This document shows, piece by piece, positions 1 to 7,518 of a stretch of 12,828 nt of DNA. This DNA comes from JAYVSZ01 sp043774925. GTDB lineage: Bacteria; Pseudomonadota; Gammaproteobacteria; Burkholderiales; Methylophilaceae. Location of the stretch: assembly GCA_043774925.1 (NCBI GenBank), contig JAYVSZ010000061.1, forward strand, positions 1 through 12,828. Direction: 5' to 3'. The notes beneath the pieces were generated by a model. It was given only the letters and a program-made list of their open reading frames with translations, did not search any database and had not been told where the DNA came from. The position numbers and the translations under genes were made by a program. Within the stretch, counting starts at the first letter, position 1; each line of letters starts with the position of its first letter.

Positions 1-91
1 CCCACCTCTTCCCATCTCGAACAGAGCCGTGAAACGAACCTGCGCCAATGATAGTATGCTCTTCGCATGCGAAAGTAGGTCACCGCCAAGC
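1..91 (+). rRNA. rrf: 5S ribosomal RNA, 3' part (5' end outside window)
   Basis: The sequence matches the internal and 3' parts of a proteobacterial 5S rRNA: the CCCATCTCGAACAGAGCCGTGAAACG-type loop region at about 11-37, GATAGTATG near 50, and the closing GAAAGTAGGTCACCGCCAAG at 71-90. The 5' strand that pairs with the 3' end lies before the window. An intrinsic terminator follows 10 bases later, so this is the last gene of an rRNA operon read on the plus strand. The exact 3' end (90-92) is an estimate. Confidence 0.95.
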
Positions 92-101
92 TATTTATAT
101 T

Positions 102-132
102 AAAACCCCGTTGCGAATGTGACGGGGTTTTT
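102..132 (+). terminator. Intrinsic terminator of the rRNA operon
   Basis: AAAACCCCGT (102-111) pairs perfectly with ACGGGGTTTT (122-131) around a 10-base loop, and the stem ends in a T-run. It lies just after the 5S rRNA. Confidence 0.93.
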
Positions 133-159
133 GCTTTTAAGCAGGCTTAATCGTAAACT
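131..159 (+). promoter_or_regulatory. Possible sigma70 promoter for the DUF4431 gene
   Basis: TTGCTT (131-136) and TAAACT (154-159) are 17 bases apart. The match is mediocre (3/6 and 4/6). It overlaps the tail of the rRNA terminator, and start of transcription would fall at or very near the ATG at 166. No Shine-Dalgarno sequence is visible there. Low confidence. Confidence 0.3.
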
Positions 160-165
160 GCTACT

Positions 166-702
166 ATGAAGCCATTTATTCGCTATTTGCTACTTATTTT
201 AATCGCGCTAAACAGTTCCTCAGTCTTTGCGCTGGTTGATATTTCCTGTTTGAAGTACGAGCCAGCCGTAGTCAATTTAATTGGCATTTTGAAGGCTAAA
301 ATCTACCCTGGCGCGCCTAATTTTGTGAGTGTTGAGGCGGGGGATGCGCCCGAAACGGTTTATTATATTGAGCTGCGGCCGCCGATTTGCACGATTACCA
401 AAGAAGAAACTTGGATGCTCGGACATGAGCGGATTTCGGAAGTGCAACTTGCTATGTTGAAAATACAGTTTGATCAACTTGGCGCATATTTGGGTGGTGT
501 GGTGAGCATAAAGGGTTCTTTATTCGAAGCCATGGATGGTCATCATCACACGCCAGTATTAATCGATGTTAAATCGTTTGAAGGCACTAATAAAAACGAG
601 AGTACAGTTTCTGCCAAACCAGCAAGTGTAATAAAACCATTACCAAAAGCTATTAAGCCAATAATAGCGAAGTCGCATACCATTGTGAAAAAGAAAAAAT
701 GA
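166..702 (+). CDS. Secreted DUF4431-type protein, function unknown
   Basis: A 178-residue protein. Residues 1-22 form a signal peptide: positive start (MKPFIR), hydrophobic core LLLILIAL, and an A-x-A-like end at VFA22, so it is probably periplasmic. The mature part has the hallmarks I associate with the DUF4431 domain: CLKYEPAVVNLIG at 28-40, a PGAPNF turn, an RPPIC strand, and the C-terminal motif GHHHTPVLIDVKSF at about 125-138. Cys28 and Cys75 could form a disulfide. Residues from about 143 are a low-complexity Lys/Pro/Ala tail ending in four lysines, beyond the domain. The biochemical role of the family is not known to me. The ATG at 166 gives an intact signal peptide but has no clear ribosome binding site. 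The gene stands alone between the rRNA terminator and the rimP promoter region. Confidence 0.8.
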   Translation: MKPFIRYLLLILIALNSSSVFALVDISCLKYEPAVVNLIGILKAKIYPGAPNFVSVEAGDAPETVYYIELRPPICTITKEETWMLGHERISEVQLAMLKIQFDQLGAYLGGVVSIKGSLFEAMDGHHHTPVLIDVKSFEGTNKNESTVSAKPASVIKPLPKAIKPIIAKSHTIVKKKK

Positions 703-741
703 CTAGAATCAAATCAATAGGTATTGATATGCTAATGGGCA

Positions 742-770
742 TTCCAATTGATTGAATTCATTGGTATAAT
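742..770 (+). promoter_or_regulatory. Candidate sigma70 promoter upstream of rimP
   Basis: A perfect -10 box TATAAT (765-770) lies 17 bases after TTCCAA (742-747, 3/6). Transcription would start near 777, right in front of the hairpin at 781. It probably serves the rimP-nusA-infB operon. Confidence 0.55.
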
Positions 771-780
771 GTGTGCTGTG

Positions 781-804
781 AAATGGGCTTTGTGCCCATT
801 TTTT
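781..804 (+). terminator. Terminator-like hairpin in the rimP leader
   Basis: AAATGGGC (781-788) pairs with GCCCATTT (794-801) around a 5-base loop and runs into a T-stretch to 804. By form it is an intrinsic terminator. It could end the DUF4431 transcript. Because it sits only a few bases past the predicted start from the 765-770 promoter, it could instead be a 5' stem-loop or attenuator of the rimP operon. Confidence 0.65.
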
Positions 805-856
805 GTTTCTGCTCGGTATGCATTAAAAGCTAATGTTTTAGACAAAAGGTATGTTT

Positions 857-1324
857 GTGCAAGATTTACACACATTAATTAACGAAACGGTCGCTCAGTT
901 AGGTTATGAGTTAGCGGATCTCGAGGTTTCTAATCGAGGTAAATTGTTACGCGTGTTTATTGACAAACTTAACCCAAAAGACGTGAAAGACAGCGTGAAT
1001 ATTGACGACTGTGTGCTTGTGAGCAATCAATTGGGCAACGTGTTGGCAGTTGAGCATGAGATAGATTACGACAGGCTTGAGGTTTCCTCGCCTGGCTTGG
1101 ATCGCGCCTTGAAGAAGGAAGCAGATTTTGTAAGATTTGTAGGCGAGCGTGCGCATGTCAAATTGCGTGTGCCTATTGTTTTAGAGAATAAAGAAGTGAA
1201 AAAGAATTTTGTAGGGTTTTTGCGTGGCTTAGATGCAGGTGTGGTGCAATTGGATTGTGATGGTGTCATTGAAAAAATCGCTTTTACCAATATTGACAAA
1301 GCCCGTTTAAGCCCTGTATTTTAA
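857..1324 (+). CDS. rimP: Ribosome maturation factor RimP
   Basis: RimP binds the 30S subunit late in assembly and helps uS12 and neighbouring proteins join. The protein shows the family's core in order: LGYELADLEV, LRVFIDK, the NIDDCVLVSNQLG stretch, the highly conserved LEVSSPGLDRAL, then the C-terminal SH3-like half ending TNIDKARLSPVF. Length of about 155 aa is normal. Two starts are possible: ATG at 851 and GTG at 857. I prefer GTG 857 because the AAAAGG at 844-849 lies 7 bases before it, but only 1 base before the ATG; the ATG would add just two residues. It is the first gene of the conserved rimP-nusA-infB operon, 56 bases before nusA. Confidence 0.95.
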   Translation: MQDLHTLINETVAQLGYELADLEVSNRGKLLRVFIDKLNPKDVKDSVNIDDCVLVSNQLGNVLAVEHEIDYDRLEVSSPGLDRALKKEADFVRFVGERAHVKLRVPIVLENKEVKKNFVGFLRGLDAGVVQLDCDGVIEKIAFTNIDKARLSPVF

Positions 1325-1380
1325 ATAAAAATAGTTTTAACATATTGAATTAATAGCATATTTATTGTTGGAGAGTTGTC

Positions 1381-2847
1381 ATGAGTCGTGAAATTTTATT
1401 ATTGGTAGATGCACTAGCACACGAGAAAAATGTAAGCAAAGAGGTGATTTTTACGGCGCTAGAGCTGGCTTTGGCTTCAGCAACTAAGAAAAAACATGAT
1501 GAAAATGCTGATATTCGTGTGTCGATCAACCGCGAAACTGGCGAATACGAAACGTTTAGGCGCTGGCAATATGTCGAGTATGACTTGTTGGAAAATTCAG
1601 CATTCCAGTTTGACGAAGAGAGCGAGCATGCTAAGGGCCGTATGATTGGCGACTTTTACGAAGAACCGTTGGAGTCGATTGAATTTGGCCGTATTGGCGC
1701 GCAAGCCGCAAAACAAGTCATATTGCAAAAAGTGCGCGAAGCGGAGCGCGAGCAAATATTAGAGGACTTTTTAGCGCGTGATGAGAGCTTGGTCACTGGC
1801 GTGATTAAGCGCATGGAAAAAGGCAATGCGTTGATTGAAGTGGGTCGATTAGAGTGCATTTTGCCACGCGAGGCGATGATTCCAAAAGAAAACTTGCGTG
1901 TGGGCGACCGTGTACGTGCCTATTTGTCGCGCATTGAGCGCGGTGGCCGTGGCCCGCAACTGATCTTGTCGCGCATTGCGCCAGAATTTTTACAGCGTTT
2001 GTTTGAACTAGAAGTGCCAGAAATTGAAGAAGGTTTGTTAGAAATTCGTGCCGCTGCGCGCGATCCTGGTTTGCGCTCAAAAATTGCAGTTAAAACCAAT
2101 GATCAACGTTTAGATCCAGTGGGTACTTGCGTGGGTATGCGTGGCTCGCGTGTGCAAGCGGTCACCAGCGAATTGGCTGGCGAGCGCGTGGATATTGTGT
2201 TGTGGAGCATGGAGCCAGCACAATTTGTGATTAACGCGATGGCGCCAGCTGAGGTTTCTAGCATTGTGGTGGATGAAGATACGCACAGCATGGACGTAGT
2301 TGTTGATGAGGAGCAATTAGCTTTGGCGATTGGTCGTAGCGGTCAAAATGTGCGCCTAGCGTCTGAATTGACTGGCTGGACATTGAATATTATGACAGTT
2401 GACGAAGCCGCCAAGAAAAATCAGGACGAGTACTCTAGCGTCAGCCAATTGTTTATGGAAAAATTGGATGTGGACGAAGAGGTTGCCGATATTTTGGTGC
2501 AAGAAGGCTTTAGCACATTAGAAGAAATTGCCTATGTGCCGCTGGCTGAAATGGCGGAAATTGATGCATTTGATGAAGACACGATTAACGAGCTGCGTTC
2601 ACGCGCACGTGCTGCTTTGCTGACTGAGGCGATTGCCAAAGAAGAAAAAGTGGAAGAAGCCGCAGAAGACTTGCTGACAATGGAAGGTATGGATGACAAG
2701 ACTGCGCATCTATTGGCTTCTAAAGGCGTTTCTAAAATGGACGATTTGGCGGAATTAGCTGTAGATGAGCTGGTCGAACTGACTAATATGGACGAAGAAC
2801 GCGCAAAAACGCTGATTATGACTGCGCGTGCGCCTTGGTTTATATAG
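1381..2847 (+). CDS. nusA: Transcription termination/antitermination factor NusA
   Basis: NusA binds RNA polymerase at the exit channel, modulating pausing, termination and rRNA antitermination. The 488-aa length fits the proteobacterial form. Domains in order: N-terminal polymerase-binding domain (MSREILLLVDALAHEK onward, about 1-125), S1 domain from about 135 to 200 (LVTGVIKRMEKGNALIEVG), KH1 with the GMRG loop at 252-255, KH2 with the GRSG loop at 318-321, then two acidic helix-hairpin repeats (about 365-425 and 440-488). The two C-terminal acidic repeats match the AR1/AR2 arrangement of E. coli-type NusA. GGAG at 1370-1373, 7 bases before the ATG, supports the start. An inverted repeat spans the stop codon. 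Confidence 0.98.
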   Translation: MSREILLLVDALAHEKNVSKEVIFTALELALASATKKKHDENADIRVSINRETGEYETFRRWQYVEYDLLENSAFQFDEESEHAKGRMIGDFYEEPLESIEFGRIGAQAAKQVILQKVREAEREQILEDFLARDESLVTGVIKRMEKGNALIEVGRLECILPREAMIPKENLRVGDRVRAYLSRIERGGRGPQLILSRIAPEFLQRLFELEVPEIEEGLLEIRAAARDPGLRSKIAVKTNDQRLDPVGTCVGMRGSRVQAVTSELAGERVDIVLWSMEPAQFVINAMAPAEVSSIVVDEDTHSMDVVVDEEQLALAIGRSGQNVRLASELTGWTLNIMTVDEAAKKNQDEYSSVSQLFMEKLDVDEEVADILVQEGFSTLEEIAYVPLAEMAEIDAFDEDTINELRSRARAALLTEAIAKEEKVEEAAEDLLTMEGMDDKTAHLLASKGVSKMDDLAELAVDELVELTNMDEERAKTLIMTARAPWFI

Positions 2848-2860
2848 TAGCCAAGGCGTA
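2829..2860 (+). other. Stem-loop spanning the nusA stop codon
   Basis: TGCGCCTTGG (2829-2838) pairs with CCAAGGCGTA (2851-2860), ten pairs with one G-U. The nusA stop TAG (2845-2847) lies in the 12-base loop. No T-run follows, so it is not an intrinsic terminator; it may be an mRNA processing or stability element between nusA and infB. Confidence 0.5.
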
Positions 2861-2929
2861 ATAAGTGCGATAAGTAAAAGATAGTAAAGAAAAGTAGAAA
2901 GACCCCAATTGAAAAGACAGGTACAGTAA

Positions 2930-5596
2930 ATGGCACAATCAACCGTAGCACAATTCGCCGCAGAGTTAGGCCTGCCAACCGCCTTGCTATTAGAGCAGCT
3001 AAAGAGTGCTGGCGTAAACAAAGCTGCCGTAGAGGATAAATTAGACGAAGCCGATAAAACTGCTTTGCTGGATTTTTTACGTAAAGAACATGGTGCTGCT
3101 GCGCCAAAAAATAAAATCACGCTGGTACGCAAACAAAATACTGAAATCAAAAAAACGGATAGCGCAGGTCGTGCGCGTACCATCCAAGTTGAAGTACGTA
3201 AAAAACGTGTGTTGGAGCGCCAAGATGCGCCAGAAGAAGCAGCTGTTCCAGTTGAAGAGTTGCCCGCAGTGTTGGTTGAGGAAATTGTGCAACCTGAACC
3301 CGTTGTGCAAGCAGCGCCAGTTGCAGAGGTGCTTGCCGCGTCAATCGTAGAGGAAACGCCAGTTGTAGCGGAAATTCAGCCGCTTATCGGCGCTGTGCCA
3401 AAATCTACAACGCTTAAAAAACAAGTGCTTAGCCCAGAGCAAATTGCTATTCGCGAGCAAGAAGCCAAACGCCACGCAACCTTACTATCGATGCAGGCAG
3501 ATGACGTTCGCAAAAAGCAAGAGCTGGCGCAGCGCCGTTTGGATGATGAAGCGAAAAAGCTAGCTGAAGCTGAAGCTGCTAAAGTTAAGGCGGAAAAATT
3601 AAAAGAAGGCACGTTGCACAAGCCAGTGGCCAAAGTGGGCGCCAAGCCTGAAGTAAAAGAAGCTAAAAAAGGCAAAAGCGGTGGTACTAATAAAGACTGG
3701 AATGAAAACGAAAGTAAAAAGCGTGGCCTGAAAACGCGCGGTGCAGTTGCTGTGAACGCTGGTTGGCGCGCGCCAAAAGGCAAGCATAAATCACATCGTG
3801 ATGACGATGCGGAACACGCATTTAATGCACCAACCGAAGCGATTGTGCATGAAGTTATGGTGCCAGAGACCATTTCCGTGGCCGATTTGGCGCACAAAAT
3901 GGCAGTGAAAGCATCGGAAGTGATTAAAGCACTGATGGGCATGGGCATGATGGTGACAATTAACCAAGTGCTAGATCAAGAAACCGCGATTATTATCGTT
4001 GAAGAGATGGGTCACACGGCTATCGCGGCTGCGGCCAACGATCCTGAAACGTTCTTGGAAGAGGAAGCTCATGCAGAAGCGATTCTAGAGCCGCGTCCGC
4101 CAGTAGTCACAGTGATGGGTCACGTTGACCATGGTAAAACATCTTTGCTAGATTACATTCGTAAAAGTCGCGTGGTATCTGGTGAAGCAGGCGGTATTAC
4201 ACAACACATTGGCGCATACCACGTGGAAACCCCGCGCGGCATGGTCACATTTTTAGATACACCAGGCCATGAGGCGTTTACTGCTATGCGTGCGCGTGGT
4301 GCAAAAGCCACCGACGTGGTGATTTTGGTGGTGTCTGCCGATGATAGCGTGATGCCGCAAACCATTGAAGCGATTCATCATGCTAAAGCAGCTGGCGTGC
4401 CGTTAGTTGTCGCCATTAACAAAATTGATAAACCTGATGCCCAGCCAGAAAAAGTGAAATTGGACTTGGTCAGCCACGAGGTTGTACCAGAAGAGTTTGG
4501 TGGTGAGGTGATGTTCCGCGAGGTTTCTGCTAAAACGGGTAAAGGTATTGATGAGCTATTAGAAGCGGTATTGTTGCAAGCGGAAATTTTAGAGCTACAA
4601 GCACCCAAAAACACACCTGCTAAGGGCTTAGTGATTGAAGGTCGCTTGGATAAAGGTCGCGGCTCAGTGGCTACAATTTTGATTCAGTCTGGTACTTTGC
4701 GCCGTGGAGATATGTTGCTTGCGGGCAGTACATTTGGCCGTGTGCGTGCCATGTTAGATGAAAGCGGTGCTGAGATTCAAGAAGCTGGACCATCTATCCC
4801 AGTTGAAATTTTAGGCTTGTCGGATGTACCTAATGCAGGTGAAGAAGTGATCGTACTTAACGACGAGCGCAAAGCGCGTGAGATTGCTAACTTCCGTCAA
4901 GGTAAGTTCCGCGATGTGAAATTAGCCAAACAGCAAGCAGCAAAAATGGAAAATATGCTGGGTCAAATGATAGATGGCGAAGTGAAGACGCTTGGCCTCA
5001 TCATTAAATCCGACGTGCAAGGCTCATACGAAGCACTTTCTACCAGCTTGCAAAAGCTTTCTACAAGCGAAGTGAAAGTGAATATTATTCACACAGGCGT
5101 CGGTGCAATTAGTGAATCTGATGTTAACTTGGCAATTGCTTCTAAAGCGGTGCTCATTGGATTTAGCGTGCGTGCCGATTCTGGCGCGCGTAAGTTAATT
5201 GAAGCTAACGGCGTTGATGTGCGTTACTACAACATTATTTACGAAGCGGTGGATGAAGTCAAAGCGGCCTTGGGCGGCATGTTGGCACCAGAGCAACGCG
5301 AAAGCATGATTGGTTCGGTAGAAATTCGCGAAGTATTCCGCATCTCCAAAGTGGGCGCCGTTGCTGGTTGCTACGTGCGCGATGGTCTAATTAAACGCGA
5401 CTCAAAAGTGCGTGTGTTGCGCGACAATGTGATTATTCACACAGGCGAGCTGGACTCATTAAAACGCTTTAAAGACGACGTAAAAGAAGTGAAAAATAAC
5501 TTCGAATGCGGCTTATCACTTAAAAACTTTAATGACATTGAAGTTGGTGACATTCTTGAAGTCTACGAAGTTGTTGAGATTGCCAGAACCCTTTAG
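2930..5596 (+). CDS. infB: Translation initiation factor IF-2
   Basis: IF-2 is the GTPase that brings fMet-tRNA to the 30S subunit and promotes 50S joining. The protein is 888 aa, a usual size for proteobacteria. It has an N-terminal IF2_N subdomain (about 1-55), a long charged Ala/Glu/Lys linker (about 90-300), a second IF2_N-like segment (about 305-360), and a complete G domain. The G motifs are G1 GHVDHGKT 397-404, G2 GITQ, G3 DTPGH 443-447, G4 NKID 497-500 and G5 SAK at 533-535. Domains II, III and the C-terminal fMet-binding domain follow, ending in VYEVVEIARTL. An AGG at 2919-2921, 8 bases ahead, gives a modest ribosome binding site for the ATG. E. coli makes shorter isoforms from internal starts; I cannot tell whether that happens here. 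Confidence 0.98.
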   Translation: MAQSTVAQFAAELGLPTALLLEQLKSAGVNKAAVEDKLDEADKTALLDFLRKEHGAAAPKNKITLVRKQNTEIKKTDSAGRARTIQVEVRKKRVLERQDAPEEAAVPVEELPAVLVEEIVQPEPVVQAAPVAEVLAASIVEETPVVAEIQPLIGAVPKSTTLKKQVLSPEQIAIREQEAKRHATLLSMQADDVRKKQELAQRRLDDEAKKLAEAEAAKVKAEKLKEGTLHKPVAKVGAKPEVKEAKKGKSGGTNKDWNENESKKRGLKTRGAVAVNAGWRAPKGKHKSHRDDDAEHAFNAPTEAIVHEVMVPETISVADLAHKMAVKASEVIKALMGMGMMVTINQVLDQETAIIIVEEMGHTAIAAAANDPETFLEEEAHAEAILEPRPPVVTVMGHVDHGKTSLLDYIRKSRVVSGEAGGITQHIGAYHVETPRGMVTFLDTPGHEAFTAMRARGAKATDVVILVVSADDSVMPQTIEAIHHAKAAGVPLVVAINKIDKPDAQPEKVKLDLVSHEVVPEEFGGEVMFREVSAKTGKGIDELLEAVLLQAEILELQAPKNTPAKGLVIEGRLDKGRGSVATILIQSGTLRRGDMLLAGSTFGRVRAMLDESGAEIQEAGPSIPVEILGLSDVPNAGEEVIVLNDERKAREIANFRQGKFRDVKLAKQQAAKMENMLGQMIDGEVKTLGLIIKSDVQGSYEALSTSLQKLSTSEVKVNIIHTGVGAISESDVNLAIASKAVLIGFSVRADSGARKLIEANGVDVRYYNIIYEAVDEVKAALGGMLAPEQRESMIGSVEIREVFRISKVGAVAGCYVRDGLIKRDSKVRVLRDNVIIHTGELDSLKRFKDDVKEVKNNFECGLSLKNFNDIEVGDILEVYEVVEIARTL

Positions 5597-5610
5597 GATA
5601 CAAATCAGGA

Positions 5611-5997
5611 ATGGCTAAAGAGTTTTCTCGAAGTAACCGTATTGCCGAGCAAATGCGCCGCGAGCTGGCCGACTTGTTGCAGTTTGAGGTGAAAGACCCG
5701 CGCGTGGGCATGGTGACCATTACTGAGATAGAAGTAACTGGCGATATGGAACACGCAAAGGTTTATTACAGCGCCCAAGCGGGCACGCCTGAGCTGCAAA
5801 CGGCCATCGAAAAAACCGCAGGTTTTTTACGCACGCAATTGGCTAAGCGCATGTTGCTCCGCAAAGTGCCACAACTTCATTTTGTGTACGATTCATCCCT
5901 CGATTACGGCATGAAAATGGGAAAATTGATAGATGAGGCCTTAGCGCCAGAAAATAATCTAGAAGTTAAATTAGAATCTAAGCCCAAAAAGTCTTAA
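5611..5997 (+). CDS. rbfA: 30S ribosome-binding factor RbfA
   Basis: RbfA is a small KH-fold protein needed for maturation of the 16S rRNA 5' end and for growth in the cold. The 128-aa product carries the family signatures: SRSNRIAEQMRREL-type N-terminus, VKDPRVGMVTITEIEVTGDM in the middle, and the helix-kink region with LRTQLAKRM followed by PQLHFVYDSSLDYG. The lysine-rich C-terminal tail is typical. The start lies 14 bases after the infB stop. An AGGA immediately abuts the ATG (5607-5610), too close to act, so the AGGAT at 5595-5599, overlapping the infB stop, is the more likely Shine-Dalgarno and suggests coupled translation. Confidence 0.96.
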   Translation: MAKEFSRSNRIAEQMRRELADLLQFEVKDPRVGMVTITEIEVTGDMEHAKVYYSAQAGTPELQTAIEKTAGFLRTQLAKRMLLRKVPQLHFVYDSSLDYGMKMGKLIDEALAPENNLEVKLESKPKKS

Positions 5998-6002
5998 CCA
6001 CT

Positions 6003-6908
6003 TTGCAATTCAAGCGTATTAAAAAAAATATCAACGGCGTCATCCTGCTCGATAAACCATTAGGTTTTTCCTCCAATCAAGCCCTACAAAAAGTAAAATG
6101 GTTATACCAAGCAGCAAAAGCGGGCCACACTGGCACGCTAGATCCACTTGCGACAGGCTTGCTGCCAATTTGCTTGGGCGAAGCGACCAAGTTTGCCCAA
6201 TATGTGACCGACGCTGACAAAACTTACATCGCAACAATTAAACTTGGCGCGACTACTACAACGGGTGATGCAGAAGGTGAGATTTTAACCTCTGCGCCAG
6301 TCGATGTCTCACATGCGCAATTTGCGGCCGCATGCCAGCAGTTTTTAGGCGAAATCAGCCAAATTCCACCCATGTATTCTGCGCTAAAATACGAAGGTAA
6401 AGCACTATACGAATACGCTAGAGAGGGCGTGGATATTGCCCGTCAGGCACGTTTTATTACCATAAAAGCAATCACAGTCAATGAATTTGCAGGCGATACT
6501 GCGCAAATTACGGTGGCTTGCAGCAAAGGTACGTATATTCGCACCTTGGCAGAAGATATTGGCGCGGCGCTGGGTTGTGGCGGGCATTTAATTGGCTTGC
6601 GTCGTACTGAAACCGCAGGGTATTTGCTTGCGCATGCGGTGACCATTGAACAACTAGAGGCGATGACAGCCGAGGCGCGTGATGCAAAGCTTTTGCCTGT
6701 GGATTCTGCGATTGAAAGCTTGCCTAAAGTCATTTTAAATACCGATTGCGCGCATTTCATCATGCAAGGCCAAGCCGTGTGGCAAGCGGGCAAAGTTCCA
6801 AATAGTGATTTGCGCTTGTATGACGAGAATAATCAATTTCTCGGTTTAGGTTTTTTGCAAGAGGACGGCAAAATTGCACCTAGACGCTTAATTAAAAGCA
6901 GCACTTAA
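6003..6908 (+). CDS. truB: tRNA pseudouridine(55) synthase TruB
   Basis: TruB converts U55 in the T-loop of nearly all tRNAs to pseudouridine. At 301 aa it is of normal length. It has the N-terminal NGVILLDKPLGFSSN motif, the catalytic motif GHTGTLDPLATG with the nucleophile Asp47, LGATTTTGDAEGE, YSALKYEGKALYEYAREG, the CSKGTYIRTLAEDIG motif, and a PUA-like C-terminal region (about 235-301). The reading frame has no ATG or GTG ahead of the conserved NGVILLDKP; the upstream in-frame stop is at 5979-5981. The start must therefore be the TTG at 6003, 5 bases after the rbfA stop. The ribosome binding site is poor, so translation is probably coupled to rbfA. Confidence 0.96.
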   Translation: MQFKRIKKNINGVILLDKPLGFSSNQALQKVKWLYQAAKAGHTGTLDPLATGLLPICLGEATKFAQYVTDADKTYIATIKLGATTTTGDAEGEILTSAPVDVSHAQFAAACQQFLGEISQIPPMYSALKYEGKALYEYAREGVDIARQARFITIKAITVNEFAGDTAQITVACSKGTYIRTLAEDIGAALGCGGHLIGLRRTETAGYLLAHAVTIEQLEAMTAEARDAKLLPVDSAIESLPKVILNTDCAHFIMQGQAVWQAGKVPNSDLRLYDENNQFLGLGFLQEDGKIAPRRLIKSST

Positions 6909-6953
6909 TTGTAAAAACCCCTGAAAAAACCAATACTTAACGCAACATTTAGC

Positions 6954-6982
6954 TTGTAAATAACTAAAAATATCGTTACAAT
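6954..6982 (+). promoter_or_regulatory. Sigma70 promoter of rpsO
   Basis: TTGTAA (6954-6959) and TACAAT (6977-6982) are separated by exactly 17 bases. Transcription would begin near 6989, giving a leader of about 90 bases before rpsO. It lies in the 173-base gap after truB, which otherwise shows no gene. Confidence 0.75.
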
Positions 6983-7081
6983 GCGCTTCGCATCAAAAAT
7001 GAATGTATTTGTGGGTAGCTAATATTCAAAGCAAGCCTGTGTTTACATTGACGACTAAGACAACAAGATAAAGGAAAAAAC

Positions 7082-7351
7082 ATGGCAACAACCGCAGCAG
7101 ATCGTGCAAAAATCGTCGCTGATTTTCAGCAAGCAAAAGGTGATACAGGCAGCCCAGAAGTGCAAGTTGCGCTTTTAACTAGCCGTATTGCATACCTTAC
7201 AGATCATTTCAAATCTAACAAAAAAGATAACCATTCACGCCGTGGTTTGCTTGCTATGGTAAGCCAACGTCGTCGTTTGTTAGATTATTTAAAACGTAAA
7301 GACCAAAGCCGTTATCAAACTCTGATTGAGCGTTTAAGCTTACGTAAATAA
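7082..7351 (+). CDS. rpsO: 30S ribosomal protein uS15
   Basis: S15 is a primary 16S rRNA binder that nucleates the central domain of the 30S subunit and touches 23S rRNA in the 70S ribosome. The 89-aa length equals the E. coli protein. Recognisable blocks are DTGSPEVQVALLTSRIAYLT, the RNA-contacting KKDNHSRRGLL segment, MVSQRRRLLDYLKRKD and the end IERLSLRK. AAGGA at 7071-7075, 6 bases before the ATG, fixes the start. The gene has its own promoter and a strong terminator 55 bases downstream, and precedes pnp as in most proteobacteria. In E. coli S15 represses its own translation via a leader pseudoknot; I have not established a matching fold here. Confidence 0.98.
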   Translation: MATTAADRAKIVADFQQAKGDTGSPEVQVALLTSRIAYLTDHFKSNKKDNHSRRGLLAMVSQRRRLLDYLKRKDQSRYQTLIERLSLRK

Positions 7352-7405
7352 TTGCTATAAATGGCTAATATGCTTATATCAAGCGGCCTTTTATAGTGGT
7401 AGCAG

Positions 7406-7442
7406 AAAGCCGATAGCATCGTGTATGCATCGGCTTTTTTTA
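7406..7442 (+). terminator. Intrinsic terminator after rpsO
   Basis: AAAGCCGAT-A-GCAT (7406-7419) pairs with ATGCATCGGCTTT (7425-7437), 13 pairs with one bulged A and a 5-base loop, followed by a T-run to about 7441. It separates rpsO from pnp, so pnp needs read-through or its own promoter. Confidence 0.92.
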
Positions 7443-7455
7443 TTGTTAAGTTGCT

Positions 7456-7483
7456 AGTTGTTATTGGGTAGTGAATAACAGCT
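7456..7483 (+). promoter_or_regulatory. Stem-loop in the pnp leader
   Basis: AGTTGTTATT (7456-7465) pairs with AATAACAGCT (7474-7483), ten pairs with one G-U, around an 8-base loop. It lies 35 bases before the pnp ATG. In E. coli a leader hairpin cleaved by RNase III mediates PNPase autocontrol; that this hairpin does the same is inference. The stretch also contains a weak TTGCTA/AATAAC promoter candidate (7451-7479). Confidence 0.45.
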
Positions 7484-7518
7484 GTAGTGAATGGCAACAA
7501 TTGAAAAAGGAAAACAAA

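Noticed and set aside
2532..3948. Long minus-strand frames opposite nusA and infB (up to 191 residues)
   Set aside because: They are antisense shadows of highly conserved genes, rich in Ser/Ala/Leu as expected from reverse-reading the linker codons, and lack ribosome binding sites.
7471..7518. Upstream GTG start extending PNPase by 16 residues
   Set aside because: The extension is unlike the family, lies in the leader hairpin, and the ATG at 7519 has a well-spaced AAGG.
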